From Acidimicrobiia bacterium (GTDB lineage: Bacteria; Actinomycetota; Acidimicrobiia; IMCC26256; JACDBD01): DNA of 5,730 bases. Location: the NCBI GenBank assembly GCA_031177445.1, contig JAPSGP010000218.1:1-5730 (forward strand). The letters are read 5' to 3'. The position numbers and the translations under genes are program-made. Below the pieces are notes generated by a model. The model ran no database searches. It was given only the letters and a program-made list of their open reading frames with translations, and was not told the origin of the DNA. Shown piece by piece: positions 5,163 through 5,730 of the stretch; position 1 is the first letter of the stretch; the number at the start of each line of letters is the position of its first letter.

Positions 5163-5730
5163 CACTCGGCGTCCAGCAGAGATTCGAGCTGGCCCTCTAC
5201 GGCTTGCAGCTTCGGGTCCTCGGCATCCTCGCCGAGGTAGGCGGTCACGACCTGCGGATGGTTGCGAACCTCGTCGGGGAGGCCTTCGGCGAGCAACTGG
5301 CCGAAGTTCAGGCAGTAGACGTAGTCGCAGACGCGCACGACGAGCGGGACGTGGTGCTCGATCATCGCGATCGACAACCCGAACTCTCGCCGCAGCTCGA
5401 GCAGCGTGTTCCCGAGCTCGTGCGCCTCCTCCGGGCCCATTCCCGAGGACGGCTCGTCGAGGAGGAGGACGTCGGGGTCGGTGGCGAGGACGGTCGCGAT
5501 CTCGACCCGCTTGAGCACCCCGTACGGCAGCCCGGCCACCTGCTGGTCGAGGATGTCACCCAGCGCCATGATCGACGCGATCGCCTCGCCCCGCTCGTTC
5601 AGCCCACGTTCGGCGGCGAACGTGCGGGGCGCGCCGAGCATCCCCGCGATGGTCGAGTAATCGGCTTCGAGGTACTGCGCGGTCACGAGGTTGTCGCGCA
5701 CGGTCGACCCCTTCACCAGGCCCACGTTCT
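5162..5730 (-). CDS. livG: ABC transporter ATP-binding protein, LivG type (N-terminus outside the window)
   Basis: The C-terminal 188 or so residues are present; the frame runs to the right edge, so Walker A is not in view. The first residues, NVGLVKGSTVRDNLV, match the stretch after the Q-loop of LivG (FQN...LTVxENV), and the partial codon at the edge fits the Q-loop Gln. Signature AGLPYGVLKRVEIA, Walker B VLLLDEPSSGMGPEEA and switch segment MIEHHVPLVVRVCDYV follow in order; the second His stands where LivG usually has Asp. After the usual final YLG there is an acidic tail of about 23 residues ending LLDAE. It is the first of three tightly linked genes (livG, livF, membrane protein) and partners LivF as the second ATPase. 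The GTG at 5725 is an internal Val codon, not the start. Confidence 0.93.
   Translation of the reverse strand, partial: NVGLVKGSTVRDNLVTAQYLEADYSTIAGMLGAPRTFAAERGLNERGEAIASIMALGDILDQQVAGLPYGVLKRVEIATVLATDPDVLLLDEPSSGMGPEEAHELGNTLLELRREFGLSIAMIEHHVPLVVRVCDYVYCLNFGQLLAEGLPDEVRNHPQVVTAYLGEDAEDPKLQAVEGQLESLLDAE

Noticed and set aside
1..5730. Defence island, toxin-antitoxin, CRISPR, phage or transposon content
   Set aside because: All open frames with coding character are metabolic, transport or signalling genes. No direct-repeat arrays, inverted terminal repeats, transposase or nuclease motifs were seen.

Overview
The window is a high-GC, densely coded chromosomal segment. GTG starts, 1- and 4-bp stop/start overlaps and the protein types (Vgb-like propeller, PAP2/dual-specificity phosphatase pair, stand-alone cyclic-nucleotide-binding protein, Liv-type ABC ATPases with a small coupled membrane protein) point to an actinobacterium. 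An Acidimicrobiia-like lineage is my best guess, from gene style and remembered homologues rather than any marker gene. No rRNA, tRNA, CRISPR array, insertion sequence or phage gene is visible, and no stretch longer than about 110 bases lacks a gene.

Layout. (1) 48-2448, minus strand, read right to left: a PAP2-family membrane phosphatase (1681-2448), a membrane-anchored Cys-based phosphatase starting on a GTG that overlaps the PAP2 stop (977-1684), then, after 75 bases, a Vgb (streptogramin lyase)-like propeller fragment fused to an unrelated His/Cys-rich C-terminal module (48-902). (2) 2449-2554: a divergent intergenic region of 106 bases holding a 12-bp palindrome. (3) 2555-3937, plus strand: an alpha/beta hydrolase and a stand-alone cyclic-nucleotide-binding-domain protein whose ATG sits six bases after a TANNNT box, as in leaderless transcription. 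(4) 3964-5730, minus strand, convergent with the previous block: the C-terminal part of LivG (running off the right edge), LivF overlapping it, and a two-helix membrane protein with a cytoplasmic HxxxC...CxxC module whose ribosome binding site overlaps the livF stop.

How the genes may work together. LivG and LivF are the two ATPases of a branched-chain-amino-acid-type importer; its permeases and binding protein lie outside the window, and the small membrane protein is translationally tied to livF. The two phosphatases are translationally coupled. Predicted topology puts both active sites on the outer face of the membrane, which suggests a shared lipid-phosphate or cell-envelope substrate (inference). 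The hydrolase and the cyclic-nucleotide-binding protein are adjacent but may be separately transcribed. I found no convincing new defence or mobile system. The least ordinary items are the chimeric, 5'-truncated Vgb gene, the paired phosphatases and the livF-coupled Ada-like metal-site membrane protein.
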